From assembly GCA_018433675.1 (NCBI GenBank), contig JAHDQS010000038.1:1-53398 (forward strand): 53,398 nucleotides of DNA, given 5' to 3'. The notes beneath the pieces are model-generated. The model searched no databases, had not been told where the DNA came from, and worked only from the letters and a program-made list of their open reading frames with translations. Position 1 is the stretch's first letter. Each line of letters begins with the position of its first letter. Shown here piece by piece: positions 35,585 to 44,263 of the stretch. This DNA comes from Clostridia bacterium. Lineage in GTDB: Bacteria > Bacillota > Peptococcia > DRI-13 > SM3-B62. The position numbers were made by a program, and so were the translations under genes.

Positions 35585-37371
35585 ATGAAACAATGGAAGG
35601 ATTAAAACGCAGTATTTACTGTGGCCTGCTGACCGATGAATATGAAGGACGTCAGGTTACTCTTACCGGATGGGTAAACCGTCGGCGGGATCACGGCGGG
35701 GTGATTTTTGTTGATTTAAGGGATAGGGAAGGTTTAGTTCAGGTGGTGTTTGCCCCGGAAATGGGTGAGGAACTCTTCGCAAAAGCAGAATCCGTAAGAA
35801 ATGAGTACGTTCTGGCTGTTTGCGGCAAGGTGAGAAAGAGGCCTGAAGGTACGGTCAATCCTAATATGGCAACAGGAGATATTGAAGTTATGGTCGGGGA
35901 CTTCCGCGTTCTCAGCACGGCGAAAACACCTCCCTTTTACATAGAGGACGAAATAGACGTTGATGAAATGGTCAGACTGAAATACCGTTATTTGGATCTG
36001 CGCAGGCCCCAGATGCAGAAATCCCTGTTTTTAAGACACAGGGTCGTTAAATGTATGCGTGACTTTTTGGCCGAGCAAGGCTTTATTGATATTGAAACAC
36101 CGGTACTGATTAACAGTACCCCGGAAGGTGCCCGTGATTACCTGGTACCGAGTCGTTTGCACGAAGGCAAATTTTATGCTCTTCCCCAGTCGCCGCAAAT
36201 ATTTAAACAGCTTTTGATGGTCGCCGGCATGGACAGGTATTACCAAATTGCCCGCTGCTTTAGGGATGAGGATTTGCGAGCCGACAGGCAGCCTGAATTC
36301 ACTCAGTTGGATGTGGAAATGTCTTTTGTCTCCCGTGATGACGTATTGACGACAACAGAAGAGATGATAGCCCGTCTTTATTCGCAGGAATTTGGGTATG
36401 AGATCAAGACACCCTTGCCCCGGTTGAGCTATCAAGAGGCCATGGACAGGTTTGGTTCGGATAAACCGGACCTGCGTTTCGGTATGGAGCTGATCAATAT
36501 TGCCGAGGAAGTAAAAGACAGCGATTTTAAGGTGTTCAGGCAGGTGATCGAGCGGGGTGGCAACGTAAAAGGAATCAATGCCAAAGGATGTGCCGGATAT
36601 TCCCGCAAAGAGATAGATGATTTGACGAAGTTTGCCGGTATCTATGGGGCTAAGGGTTTGGCATATTTTGTGATTACAGCCGAAGGAGTAAAGGCACCGA
36701 TAACGAAGTTTTTTACCCCGGAACAAGTCGAGGGTATAGTGAAGAAAATGCAGGGAGAACCAGGGGATTTGCTATTGTTTGTGGCCGATGAACCCTCTGT
36801 TGTAGCAGCTTCTCTTGGGCATTTGCGGTTAGAACTAGCCAAACAGTTGAATCTGGTCGACAAGAATGAAATCAACCTTTTGTGGGTTGTGGATTTTCCG
36901 CTTTTGGAGTACGACGCCGAAGAAAAACGCTGGTCTGCCATGCACCATCCGTTTACATCGCCGGTGGAAGAAGATCTGGCCTTAATGGAAAGCGATCCGG
37001 GTCGGGTCAGAGCATGTGCATATGACCTTGTTCTCAACGGGGTAGAAATCGGCGGAGGCAGTATTCGTATCCACCGTCGTGAAGTCCAGGAGAAAATGTT
37101 TAACAATTTAGGACTATCACAAGAAGAGGCTCAGGAGAAATTCGGTTATTTACTGGATGCCTTCCAGTACGGTGTACCGCCCCACGGCGGCATTGCTCTC
37201 GGAATAGATCGTTTAATCATGTTAATGGCTAAAAGGGAGACAATACGTGATGTCATAGCCTTTCCGAAGACACAAAGTGCTATGGATTTGATGTGTCAGG
37301 CTCCGTCAAAGGTAGAGGCAAAACAATTGCGAGAATTACACATAAAAACGACCTCATCTCCAAGCAAGTAA
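35581..37371 (+). CDS. aspS: Aspartyl-tRNA synthetase (bacterial type)
   Basis: This 596-residue class IIb synthetase has the N-terminal OB anticodon-binding domain ([21 protein letters not shown]), motif 2 ([20 protein letters not shown]), the bacterial insertion domain and motif 3 ([13 protein letters not shown]). Length is standard for the bacterial form. It ends the hisS-aspS pair; the 6S RNA gene follows. Confidence 0.97.
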   Translation: MNETMEGLKRSIYCGLLTDEYEGRQVTLTGWVNRRRDHGGVIFVDLRDREGLVQVVFAPEMGEELFAKAESVRNEYVLAVCGKVRKRPEGTVNPNMATGDIEVMVGDFRVLSTAKTPPFYIEDEIDVDEMVRLKYRYLDLRRPQMQKSLFLRHRVVKCMRDFLAEQGFIDIETPVLINSTPEGARDYLVPSRLHEGKFYALPQSPQIFKQLLMVAGMDRYYQIARCFRDEDLRADRQPEFTQLDVEMSFVSRDDVLTTTEEMIARLYSQEFGYEIKTPLPRLSYQEAMDRFGSDKPDLRFGMELINIAEEVKDSDFKVFRQVIERGGNVKGINAKGCAGYSRKEIDDLTKFAGIYGAKGLAYFVITAEGVKAPITKFFTPEQVEGIVKKMQGEPGDLLLFVADEPSVVAASLGHLRLELAKQLNLVDKNEINLLWVVDFPLLEYDAEEKRWSAMHHPFTSPVEEDLALMESDPGRVRACAYDLVLNGVEIGGGSIRIHRREVQEKMFNNLGLSQEEAQEKFGYLLDAFQYGVPPHGGIALGIDRLIMLMAKRETIRDVIAFPKTQSAMDLMCQAPSKVEAKQLRELHIKTTSSPSK

Positions 37372-37406
37372 AAGCGAGTAAAATCCTGGGAATAGCGGCA
37401 CTCTGC

Positions 37407-37435
37407 TTGAAATGCGCGGATTGATGTGATAATAT
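37407..37435 (+). promoter_or_regulatory. Promoter of the 6S RNA gene
   Basis: TTGAAA (37407-37412), a 17-base spacer and TAATAT (37430-37435) predict a start near 37442, matching the 5' end expected for the RNA. Confidence 0.6.
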
Positions 37436-37441
37436 TGTCTT

Positions 37442-37638
37442 GAGAAGAAATTGCAGTAGTTACCCTACGGTGCTCGTGAGAATGAGTCGTAAGTTTTGAG
37501 CCAACACCATTACGTTGGGAACCCGGACTCTGGTTGTGGCATACAAGCCTGCTCAACAGCGGGACTTATAAAGCAATCAGGAGGGTACCCACCTGCTTAG
37601 AGCAGGTTCAAAACAACGGCCCCCACGGCATAGTGGGG
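37442..37638 (+). ncRNA. ssrS: 6S RNA (RNA polymerase-binding regulator)
   Basis: The 197-base non-coding stretch after aspS carries blocks that I recognise from 6S RNA: ACGGTGCTCGTGA near the 5' end, TGGCATACAAGCCTGC in the central part, and GAGGGTACCCACCTGC with GTTCAAAACAACGGC towards the 3' end. The ends can pair to form the closing stem, and a promoter and terminator bracket it. 6S RNA mimics an open promoter and holds the sigma-A RNA polymerase in stationary phase. In Bacillus a 6S gene also lies beside aspS. The 3' end is probably near 37617-37638. Confidence 0.82.
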
Positions 37639-37648
37639 TTTGTTTTTA
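37619..37648 (+). terminator. Terminator of the 6S RNA gene
   Basis: CCCCAC/GTGGGG form a 6-bp stem with a 6-base loop, followed by TTTGTTTTT. Confidence 0.85.
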
Positions 37649-37684
37649 TATAAATAAAGTGTAGAAAAAATTAGAACCATGGTA

Positions 37685-37978
37685 TATAATAAATGATAAA
37701 TACTGAAATTATAGTTTATACAAAAAATTAATCAATATTCTTCTTTCAACTAAATTCTTTTACTGTAGCGAGATGTTTGGTAAGTCAGGAAAAAAGAAGA
37801 GGTGTCGAAAGCTGTCACTTGAGGTCGGCTTTTGCGGAATAAAGCGGCTTGAGGTTCGGTATCAGAAGAAATACTGAGCACACCGTGACATGCTGTGCCG
37901 AAGATGGTGCGCTGCAGGTTATAGGTGTGTTTTTTGTTTGTTGAGAATTAATTAAAAAAAGCGACCGGAGGGTTCGAG
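37685..37978 (+). other. Structured leader of the GGDEF/EAL gene (no known riboswitch class recognised)
   Basis: This stretch without a gene starts with a weak promoter (TAGAAA 37662, TATAAT 37685) and is AT-rich up to about 37790. It then holds a GC-richer block with two CTTGAGGT-CGG direct repeats (about 37819 and 37849) and competing stems. GCACA (37878) can pair with TGTGC nearby, while CACACC (37879-37884) can pair with GGTGTG (37924-37929) just before T6, giving an intrinsic-terminator-like hairpin about 50 bases before the start codon. This resembles an attenuator. It lacks the c-di-GMP-I, T-box or other motifs that I know. Confidence 0.45.
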
Positions 37979-39268
37979 TTGGGAATCTTATCTTTGAGTG
38001 AGGCATGGAGGAGCATGCCGGGAAGGAAGACATTTTTACAGTATTTAAACAGGGCTATAAGTGGAAGTTGCAAGAATAAGAGAAGGTTTGCAGTGATGGT
38101 GGTTGATTTAGACGGATTTAACGAAATTAATTATGCAAAGGGCTGTAATTATGGGGATAAACTGTTGCTGGAGATTGGAAAAAGATTAAAGCTGATTATC
38201 GGTGCGGAAGGTTATGTTGCCCGCTCCTGGGGTGATGAATTTTTAATTGCTTGTTATCTAAAGAAAGAAAAAGAAGCGTTAAACAAAGCTGAAGAACTTA
38301 TCAAGGGATTCGACGAAGGTTTTGATGTAGGTGGGGAAAGGATTTATGTCACCGCCAGCGTCGGTATTGCTCTTTTTCCAACCCATGGTGAAAACTCGGA
38401 AAATCTTGTCAGCACTGCAAGCATGGCTATGAAAAGGGCAAAAGAGAACGAGAGAAAAAGGTATGTGTTCGATGATATCAAGACAAGAAATGATACGTGT
38501 CGCGTCATAGAAATAACTAATTGTTTAAAGGAAATGATTGAAGAAGATAAATACGAAGAGTTGGAGCTTTTGTATCAACCACAGTTTCATTTAGCGACGG
38601 GTAAGAGCGTCGGAGCCGAGGCGTTGTTGCGATGGAATTCTCCTAAATTTGGTTTATTGATGCCTAATCTGTTTATTTCTATTGCCGAAGAAAGAGGTTT
38701 GATCGTCAAACTAGGGGAATGGATTCTTACGAAAGCTTGTAAACAGGCAAAATTCTGGATTGACAGTGGGGCCTCATTTCAGAAAATAGCGGTCAATATT
38801 TCTAAGCAACAGCTGAGCACCAGCTTCAGCGGTCTAATAAGAGATACTCTCAAGAAAACGGGTTTAGACCCTCGTTATTTAGAGTTGGAGATTACAGAGA
38901 CACTGGCTATGACGGATTCAGAGAGGACAAAACTGGTTTTAAACGAGCTGCGGGGGTTAGGAGTGAGAATAGCCTTGGATGACTTTGGCTCCGGATATTC
39001 TTCCTTGAGCTATTTAAGCAGTATACCAATCGACTGTATCAAAATAGATGCTGCCTTGATAAAAGATCTGCCCGGTAATCAAAAGAACTCTATTATCACC
39101 GAGTCGATAATATCGTTGGCCCACAGCCTGGATTATGGGGTTATTGCGGAAGGTGTGGAAACAAGAGAGCAGTTATCGTTTTTAAAAAGAAAAAAATGCG
39201 ACTATTTTCAAGGATTTTTGTTCAGCAAACCGTTGTCTAAGGACGATTATGAACGAAAATTCTTGTGA
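37979..39268 (+). CDS. GGDEF-EAL cyclic-di-GMP protein, probably a phosphodiesterase
   Basis: This 429-residue cytoplasmic protein has no membrane segment or sensor domain. The GGDEF domain (about 30-165) has its signature changed to WGDEF (84-88), which probably impairs cyclase activity but may leave GTP binding. The EAL domain (about 185-429) is complete: EALLRW (E214), VNISKQQL, ELEITET, ALDDFGSGYSSL, IKID, AEGVET and YFQGFLFSKPL. It should therefore hydrolyse c-di-GMP, perhaps activated by GTP. TTG 37979 follows GGAGGG at 37967-37972. It sits alone behind a long structured leader. Confidence 0.9.
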   Translation: MGILSLSEAWRSMPGRKTFLQYLNRAISGSCKNKRRFAVMVVDLDGFNEINYAKGCNYGDKLLLEIGKRLKLIIGAEGYVARSWGDEFLIACYLKKEKEALNKAEELIKGFDEGFDVGGERIYVTASVGIALFPTHGENSENLVSTASMAMKRAKENERKRYVFDDIKTRNDTCRVIEITNCLKEMIEEDKYEELELLYQPQFHLATGKSVGAEALLRWNSPKFGLLMPNLFISIAEERGLIVKLGEWILTKACKQAKFWIDSGASFQKIAVNISKQQLSTSFSGLIRDTLKKTGLDPRYLELEITETLAMTDSERTKLVLNELRGLGVRIALDDFGSGYSSLSYLSSIPIDCIKIDAALIKDLPGNQKNSIITESIISLAHSLDYGVIAEGVETREQLSFLKRKKCDYFQGFLFSKPLSKDDYERKFL

Positions 39269-39326
39269 AATATAAAAAAAGTTATCTTAAGAGAACTCCA
39301 GGGGATATTTTGCAAAAGGAGGGTGT

Positions 39327-39683
39327 GTGGGTGTGAAGAATGTTATATCTTGTGAAAAGGAAATTAAAAAGGCTATGATAAAAATTCATCAGGAAACACT
39401 TGGCAAGGGACCGGAAGAGGCTTGGATAAAAATTAATCGGAATATTGGAACGTTTTACTATTCCGGGACTTTGACGCGGCTTGAAGAAAACCTCTTGCTG
39501 ATACCCGATGGCGAGGAGGAGGTACTGCGGCTACGGAGAATGATTATCCGGCAGCAAAACTCATTTTTATGTGAAGAGATAAAAATAGTTGCCGGGGTAG
39601 AGGTAAAAGAGATTACCGGTAAGATATGTGTACATAATGATATATACTTTGGGACGGTCCTTTTTGATAAGAGTCTTGAATAA
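39327..39683 (+). CDS. DUF2294-family protein
   Basis: This protein of about 118 residues fits the DUF2294 family pattern: an N-terminal helix (EIKKAMIKIHQETLGKGPEEAW), a beta strand with TFYYSGTLTRLEENLL, and a late IVAGVEVKEITGK segment like the LTGRKV..YLSD region of the family. GTG 39327 and GTG 39333 both follow AGGAGG at 39317-39322. The family function is unknown. It lies between the EAL gene and tcdA, possibly co-transcribed with the former. Confidence 0.7.
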   Translation: MGVKNVISCEKEIKKAMIKIHQETLGKGPEEAWIKINRNIGTFYYSGTLTRLEENLLLIPDGEEEVLRLRRMIIRQQNSFLCEEIKIVAGVEVKEITGKICVHNDIYFGTVLFDKSLE

Positions 39684-39760
39684 GAGGCCTCAGCTTGGTG
39701 CAAGTCGTCAGAAATGGTGTATAATGACTACAAATAACAAAACTGTTGGAGGGGTATGAC

Positions 39761-40495
39761 TTGCACCGGTTTACACGCTTGGAGCAATTGCTCGGAAGTG
39801 AAGGATTACAGAAGTTACAGGGTGCTAAGGTCGTAGTATTCGGGTTAGGGGGCGTTGGTTCATATGCCGCTGAAGCCTTGGCCAGAGCCGGTATAGGCAG
39901 GTTGGAATTGGTAGATGCCGATACGGTGTGTGTGTCAAATATCAACCGGCAGCTTATTGCCCTTCATTCTACAGTCGGCAAGGCAAAAACGGAGGTCATG
40001 AAGGAGCGGATAGTTGATATCAACCCTGATTGTGAGGTCGTAGCTCATCAGGTTTATGTTTCCGAGGCAAATACTAAAGAATTTCTTGATGAGAACTGTT
40101 CTTATGCCGTTGATGCTATCGATACGATCAGCAGCAAGTTAGCTCTCATCAAGCTGGCGGTAAAAAAAGGGATACCGATTATTTCCGCCATGGGAACGGG
40201 AAATTTACTTGATGCCACCAAGTTCAGAATCGCCGATATTAGCGAAACGGCCTATTGTCCCCTGGCCAGAGTAATGCGTAGGGAATTAAGAAAACACGGT
40301 ATTGAGAAGGGTATTAAGGTTGTATATTCTACCGCCGATCGGATTAAAATACAAAGTAATGAGGATGTACCTGCGGCTACTTCCTGTCTTTTCGAATCTT
40401 CCGCGCTGGGCAGTGTATCTTTTGTACCCCCTGTAGCCGGGTTGCTACTGGCTTCGGCGGTAGTTAACGATATTTTGGATAATTCTATTGACTAA
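39761..40495 (+). CDS. tcdA: tRNA threonylcarbamoyladenosine dehydratase TcdA (E1-like)
   Basis: This protein of about 244 residues is an E1/ThiF-like ATP-dependent enzyme that cyclises t6A37 in tRNA. It begins RFTRLEQLLGSEGL and has VVFGLGGVGSYAAEALARAG (nucleotide binding), the Asp in LVDADTVCVSNINRQ, the YAVDAIDTISSKL segment and the C-terminal PAATSCLFESSALGSVSFVP. TTG 39761 follows GGAGGGG at 39748-39754; TTG 39746 would overlap the ribosome-binding site. A TATAAT at 39720 may be part of its promoter. Confidence 0.92.
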   Translation: MHRFTRLEQLLGSEGLQKLQGAKVVVFGLGGVGSYAAEALARAGIGRLELVDADTVCVSNINRQLIALHSTVGKAKTEVMKERIVDINPDCEVVAHQVYVSEANTKEFLDENCSYAVDAIDTISSKLALIKLAVKKGIPIISAMGTGNLLDATKFRIADISETAYCPLARVMRRELRKHGIEKGIKVVYSTADRIKIQSNEDVPAATSCLFESSALGSVSFVPPVAGLLLASAVVNDILDNSID

Positions 40496-40516
40496 TCCTT
40501 GGAAGGCAGATATAAT
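40488..40516 (+). promoter_or_regulatory. Promoter of csoR-trxA
   Basis: TTGACT (40488-40493), a 17-base spacer and a perfect TATAAT (40511-40516) predict a start near 40523. The -35 overlaps the end of tcdA. Confidence 0.82.
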
Positions 40517-40525
40517 TAAATCAAA

Positions 40526-40544
40526 GATACCCATGGGGGGTATA
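40526..40544. promoter_or_regulatory. CsoR-type operator overlapping the csoR ribosome-binding site
   Basis: ATACCCATGGGGGGTAT has the TACCC...GGGTA dyad with a G/C-rich core typical of CsoR-family operators. It begins about 4 bases after the predicted start of transcription and its G-run doubles as the Shine-Dalgarno of csoR, so bound repressor would block transcription of its own operon. Confidence 0.75.
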
Positions 40545-40548
40545 TTCG

Positions 40549-40845
40549 ATGTCTGAGGATAACAGCAAAACAGAAAGGGAGTTCGCTACGGAAAGCATCA
40601 AGAACAGACTGCTTCGTGTTGAGGGCCAGATCAGAGGTATCAGGCGGATGTTGGACGAAGACAGTTGCTGCAAGGATATTTTGGTGCAAATATCAGCCGT
40701 GCGTGCCGCCGTATCGAAAGTTGGCGTCTTAATCCTGGAGAATCATATGAAAGAGTGTTTGAGTCGTAAGGATAACGGGCGTAACGAGTATGATGAAGAT
40801 GCGGTGGAGGAACTCTTGATTGTCTTGAAAAGCTTTATCCGGTAG
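40549..40845 (+). CDS. csoR: CsoR-family metal-sensing repressor
   Basis: This 98-residue four-helix repressor has Cys41, His66 and Cys70. The spacing (25 and 4) is the same as the copper(I) ligands of Bacillus CsoR (C45, H70, C74 as I recall). An extra Cys lies at position 40. The segments RVEGQIRGIRRMLDED and QISAVRAAVSKVG are family hallmarks. It sits under a dyad operator that it probably binds itself. It is followed 23 bases later by thioredoxin and not by a copper pump or chaperone. Persulfide- or formaldehyde-sensing relatives have other residue sets, so copper is the best guess. Confidence 0.88.
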   Translation: MSEDNSKTEREFATESIKNRLLRVEGQIRGIRRMLDEDSCCKDILVQISAVRAAVSKVGVLILENHMKECLSRKDNGRNEYDEDAVEELLIVLKSFIR

Positions 40846-40868
40846 ACGAAAAAGGAGGGAATTTATTA

Positions 40869-41201
40869 ATGGCAGAATCAAACGTTGTTCAACTGAATGA
40901 TGGCAACTTTGCAGCTGAGGTATTGCAGGCAGAAGGACCGGTGCTTGTTGACTTTTTTGCCGTATGGTGTGGTCCTTGCAAGATGCTGGGGCCCGTTATT
41001 GAAGAATTAGCAAACGATTATCAGGGGAAAGCAAAGATAGGCAAGCTCAATGTGGATGAAAGCAACGGTACTGCTTCGGAATATGGAGTTATGAGTATTC
41101 CTACCATGGTTCTCTTTGTTGGCGGAAAAGAGGTCAACAGGATGGTAGGGTTCTCTTCTAAGGAGGATATCGCCAAAGCGATAGATGCGGTAGCTAAGTA
41201 A
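40869..41201 (+). CDS. trxA: Thioredoxin
   Basis: This 110-residue thiol-disulfide reductase has the WCGPCKML active site (C34, C37) and cis-Pro in SIPTMVLF. AAGGAGGG lies 9 bases before ATG 40869. It is the second gene of the csoR unit, so its level may respond to copper or thiol stress. A terminator follows. Confidence 0.95.
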   Translation: MAESNVVQLNDGNFAAEVLQAEGPVLVDFFAVWCGPCKMLGPVIEELANDYQGKAKIGKLNVDESNGTASEYGVMSIPTMVLFVGGKEVNRMVGFSSKEDIAKAIDAVAK

Positions 41202-41216
41202 GATGATATTTTGCTG

Positions 41217-41262
41217 AAAAAGCGGTCGGCGGTGTAAATTTACTGCACTGACCGCTTTTTTT
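41217..41262. terminator. Terminator of csoR-trxA
   Basis: AAAAAGCGGTC and GACCGCTTTTTTT form an 11-bp stem with a 22-base loop, 16 bases after trxA. Confidence 0.88.
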
Positions 41263-41308
41263 GTGTATAATTCGTTTATGAGGTATTGTGGACATAAGGG
41301 TGAGGCAC

Positions 41309-42622
41309 ATGGATTTGTTTTCAAAAATACAGGAGGAGGTTGTGCAGGGCAAGGCTCCTCTTGCGGCCCGCATGCGGCCGCGAACGCTTGATGAGGTTGT
41401 CGGGCAAGATGAGATTATTGGCAAGGGACGGTTGCTGCGAAGAGCTATTGAAGCCGACCGGCTCGGTTCCTTGATTTTTTACGGACCGCCGGGTACGGGA
41501 AAGACAAGCTTAGCCTTTGTTGTTGCCAAGACGACTAAAGCCCATTTTGAAAAAATGAATGCCGTAACCTCCGGGGTGGCCGAACTGCGCAAAGTGGTGA
41601 GGGAAGCCGAGGAGAGATTAAACTACTATCAGAAGGGGACTATCCTCTTCATTGATGAGATACATCGTTTTAATAAGGCTCAGCAGGATGCTCTTTTACC
41701 GGCGGTGGAAGACGGCAAGGTTGTGCTGATAGGTGCAACTACGGAAAACCCTTATTTCACGGTTAATTCCGCACTTTTATCGCGTTCCCGGCTGTTTTCT
41801 CTTAAGCAGCTTACGGTAGATGATATCATCGCCTTGCTGCACAGGGCTTTAAATGATCAAGAGAGAGGACTGGGAAGCTATAAAGTGGAGATAGGCCAGG
41901 AAGCTCTGGCCCATTTAGCCCAAGCGGCCAGGGGAGATGCGCGTTTGGCCTTAAACGGCTTAGAATTGGCCGTGTTATCTACCCTGCCTGACGAGAAGGG
42001 TATTAGGAGCATCGATTTAAAGGCAGCGGAGGAGTCTATCCAGGAAAGGGCAGTGCTTTATGATAGAGACGGTGATCAGCATTATGACGTGGTTTCAGCC
42101 TTTATCAAGAGTATGCGGGGTTCGGACCCGGATGCTGTTTTGCACTATCTGGCCAGAATGCTGTACGCCGGGGAAGACCCCCGCGTTATTGCCAGGAGGA
42201 TTGTGATCCATGCGGCCGAAGATGTGGGATTGGCGGATCCGATGGCCTTAGTAATGGCTCAAGCCGCCGCAGCTGCTTTTGAACGGGTGGGGATGCCGGA
42301 GGGCAGGCTTATTCTGGCCGAGGCCGCGCTGTATATAGCCTGTGCACCGAAAAGTAATTCGGTTTTAGGGATTGACCAGGCCTTGGCTGACGTAAAGGAC
42401 GGAAAATATGGGTCTGTGCCCCTGCACTTAAGAGACAGTCATTATGCGGGAGCTAAAGAAATGGCCCACGGGGAAGGGTATTTGTACCCCCATGATTATC
42501 CCGGGCATTGGGTCAAGCAGAGCTATTTGCCTCAGGAGCTGCAGAAGGAAAGGTATTATTTCCCAGGTAATACCGGTGAGGATCAGGGTGTAAAAGCCGG
42601 TAGGAATAAGAAGGGTGGTTAA
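41309..42622 (+). CDS. rarA: Replication-associated recombination protein RarA (MgsA)
   Basis: This AAA+ ATPase of about 437 residues is related to clamp loaders and RuvB and acts at stalled replication forks. It has RPRTLDEVVGQDEIIG, Walker A GPPGTGKTS, Walker B LFIDEIHRFN, sensor 1 GATTENPYF, arginine-finger SRSRLF and the C-terminal tetramerisation part (RHYAGAKEMGHG-like, here DSHYAGAKEMAHGEGY). ATG 41309 follows GGTGAGG; GTG 41288 is an in-frame alternative. It overlaps the possible start of mnmA. Confidence 0.95.
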   Translation: MDLFSKIQEEVVQGKAPLAARMRPRTLDEVVGQDEIIGKGRLLRRAIEADRLGSLIFYGPPGTGKTSLAFVVAKTTKAHFEKMNAVTSGVAELRKVVREAEERLNYYQKGTILFIDEIHRFNKAQQDALLPAVEDGKVVLIGATTENPYFTVNSALLSRSRLFSLKQLTVDDIIALLHRALNDQERGLGSYKVEIGQEALAHLAQAARGDARLALNGLELAVLSTLPDEKGIRSIDLKAAEESIQERAVLYDRDGDQHYDVVSAFIKSMRGSDPDAVLHYLARMLYAGEDPRVIARRIVIHAAEDVGLADPMALVMAQAAAAAFERVGMPEGRLILAEAALYIACAPKSNSVLGIDQALADVKDGKYGSVPLHLRDSHYAGAKEMAHGEGYLYPHDYPGHWVKQSYLPQELQKERYYFPGNTGEDQGVKAGRNKKGG

Positions 42623-43670
42623 GTTGACGGTAGTTGCTGTTGCCATGAGTGGCGGAGTGGATAGTTCGGTTGCGGCCGCTCTGCTTTTGGAAAAGGGTTA
42701 TGAGGTTATAGGTATAACAATGCTTTTGAGTGAAGTCGGATCTTCAAAGGCCGCTGCAGACGTGGCGGAAAAACTTGGGATTCCGTTTCATGTTATTGAT
42801 ATGCGCGATTTCTTTGAAAAGCGAGTGATTAATTATTTCTTAGAAGAATATGTACGGGGAAGGACACCGAATCCGTGTATTGCTTGTAACCGCTATCTTA
42901 AATTCGGGACGTTTATCGAGAAGGCGGCTGAATATGGCGCTGATTATGTGGCCACCGGTCATTACGCGAACATACAGTATGATGAGGAAAGAAAAAGGCA
43001 TTTACTTATGCGGGGTAAAGATGAGCATAAGGATCAGAGTTATGTGCTGTATAATCTGACTCAAGACCAACTGGCCAAGGTGATTTTTCCTTTGGGTAGT
43101 TATGATAAGACCTGGATAAGGAAAAAGGCCAAGGAGCTTGGCCTGACCATGGCTGAAGGAAAAGAAAGTCAGGAGATCTGCTTTATACCGGATAATGATT
43201 ACAAGGGGTTTATTGCGGGACACGTAGCTTCACAGGAAATGAAGCCGGGGGTTTTTTTGAATATCAAAGGCGAAGTAGTCGGTAAGCACCGAGGGGTGCA
43301 ATGTTATACCGTTGGACAGAGAAAAGGCCTGGGCTTGGCTTTGGGATATCCGGCCTATGTGGTGGATATTGATGTGCAAAACAACACCGTAACGATAGGA
43401 GAGGAAAAAGACATCTATCGCAAAGGGTTGTTGGCCGGGGAGAATAATTTCATCGCCTTTGATGAGCTTCAAGAGCCCAAAAAGGTTCAGGCTAAGGTTC
43501 GTTACGGGGCCTTGGCGGCTGCGGCCGAAATCTATCCTCAGGAGAAAGGTATGGTCAAGGTGGTTTTTGAAAAGCCTCAGCGAGCAATCACGCCGGGACA
43601 GGCCGTAGTATATTATGACAAAGATTTGGTACTGGGCGGCGGGATTATTGAACGTTCGTTGCGGGATTAA
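42615..43670 (+). CDS. mnmA: tRNA-uridine 2-sulfurtransferase MnmA
   Basis: This 351-residue enzyme adds sulfur to U34 of Lys, Glu and Gln tRNAs. It has the PP-loop SGGVDSSVAA, the first catalytic Cys in TPNPCIACN, ATGHYAN, KDQSYVLYNL, the second Cys in SQEICFIPD and the C-terminal YTVGQRKGLGLA domain. GTG 42615 overlaps the rarA stop; TTG 42624 has a better placed AAGGGTGG and is quite possible. No cysteine desulfurase gene is next to it, so the sulfur donor is elsewhere. Confidence 0.96.
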   Translation: MVKLTVVAVAMSGGVDSSVAAALLLEKGYEVIGITMLLSEVGSSKAAADVAEKLGIPFHVIDMRDFFEKRVINYFLEEYVRGRTPNPCIACNRYLKFGTFIEKAAEYGADYVATGHYANIQYDEERKRHLLMRGKDEHKDQSYVLYNLTQDQLAKVIFPLGSYDKTWIRKKAKELGLTMAEGKESQEICFIPDNDYKGFIAGHVASQEMKPGVFLNIKGEVVGKHRGVQCYTVGQRKGLGLALGYPAYVVDIDVQNNTVTIGEEKDIYRKGLLAGENNFIAFDELQEPKKVQAKVRYGALAAAAEIYPQEKGMVKVVFEKPQRAITPGQAVVYYDKDLVLGGGIIERSLRD

Positions 43671-43711
43671 AGCTTTGTGGTAGTAAAGATTAAAGATAGT
43701 GTTTGGCATTG

Positions 43712-43752
43712 GTGCATGAATGGCGCGTTAAAAGGCTGTTCATGCATTTTTT
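43712..43752 (+). terminator. Terminator of mnmA
   Basis: TGCATGAA/TTCATGCA form an 8-bp stem with an 18-base loop, followed by T6. This shows that the next gene starts downstream, at ATG 43778. Confidence 0.8.
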
Positions 43753-43777
43753 ATGGAAATCCGGCAATAATAAAGAT

Positions 43778-44263
43778 ATGAAGCGAAGCCGTGAGTTAAA
43801 GAATAAGCAGGTATTTGGGATGCGAAACGGTGAGTTGATAGGGTTTGTCAGAGCAATAATACAGACCGAGGAAAGAAAAATAGGGGGGTTATTGATCGTT
43901 TCCCTGAGCGGAGAGCTTTGTCGCGTAGAGCCGGATGGCATTATCAGGATGGGACGAGATTCTATTCTGGTAGATGAGGGGAAAGTCGAGCAGGCAGGAG
44001 AGTTTGCAGGGGTCGAGATTACGCCTCCGGCAGGAAGAGAAAACAATGAAACGCTGGTTATGACCACCGCCGGAGAAAGCCTAGGGGTTATAGAGGATGT
44101 TGTGATCGAAGAAAAAGACGGTAGTGTTTTGGGTTACGAGATTTCTGACGGTTATATTATGGATATGTTGATGGGAAGAAAGGTTGTGCCGGTTTCAGAA
44201 GTTCTGAAATATGGAAAAGATGCGGTCATTGTGTCGGACGAATACGAGGGGGATTTGCCATGA
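43778..44263 (+). CDS. Two-repeat PRC-barrel domain protein
   Basis: This protein of about 161 residues has two PRC-barrel units: one near the start (RELKNKQVFGMRNGELIGFV) and one in the second half (LVMTTAGESLGVIEDVVIEE, VLGYEISDGYIMDMLMGRKV). PRC-barrels are small beta barrels in RimM, photosynthetic reaction centres and many sporulation-related proteins. ATG 43778 is chosen because upstream starts fall on the mnmA terminator; its ribosome-binding site is weak. It overlaps the zinc-ribbon gene by 4 bases. Confidence 0.82.
   Translation: MKRSRELKNKQVFGMRNGELIGFVRAIIQTEERKIGGLLIVSLSGELCRVEPDGIIRMGRDSILVDEGKVEQAGEFAGVEITPPAGRENNETLVMTTAGESLGVIEDVVIEEKDGSVLGYEISDGYIMDMLMGRKVVPVSEVLKYGKDAVIVSDEYEGDLP

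Noticed and set aside
36031-36726. A 231-codon minus-strand frame inside aspS
   Set aside because: It lies within an unmistakable synthetase gene and has no domain features.
37685-37978. Class I c-di-GMP (GEMM) riboswitch upstream of the GGDEF/EAL gene
   Set aside because: The conserved AGGCAAACC and ACGCAAAGCC blocks are absent. The region is kept only as an unassigned structured leader.
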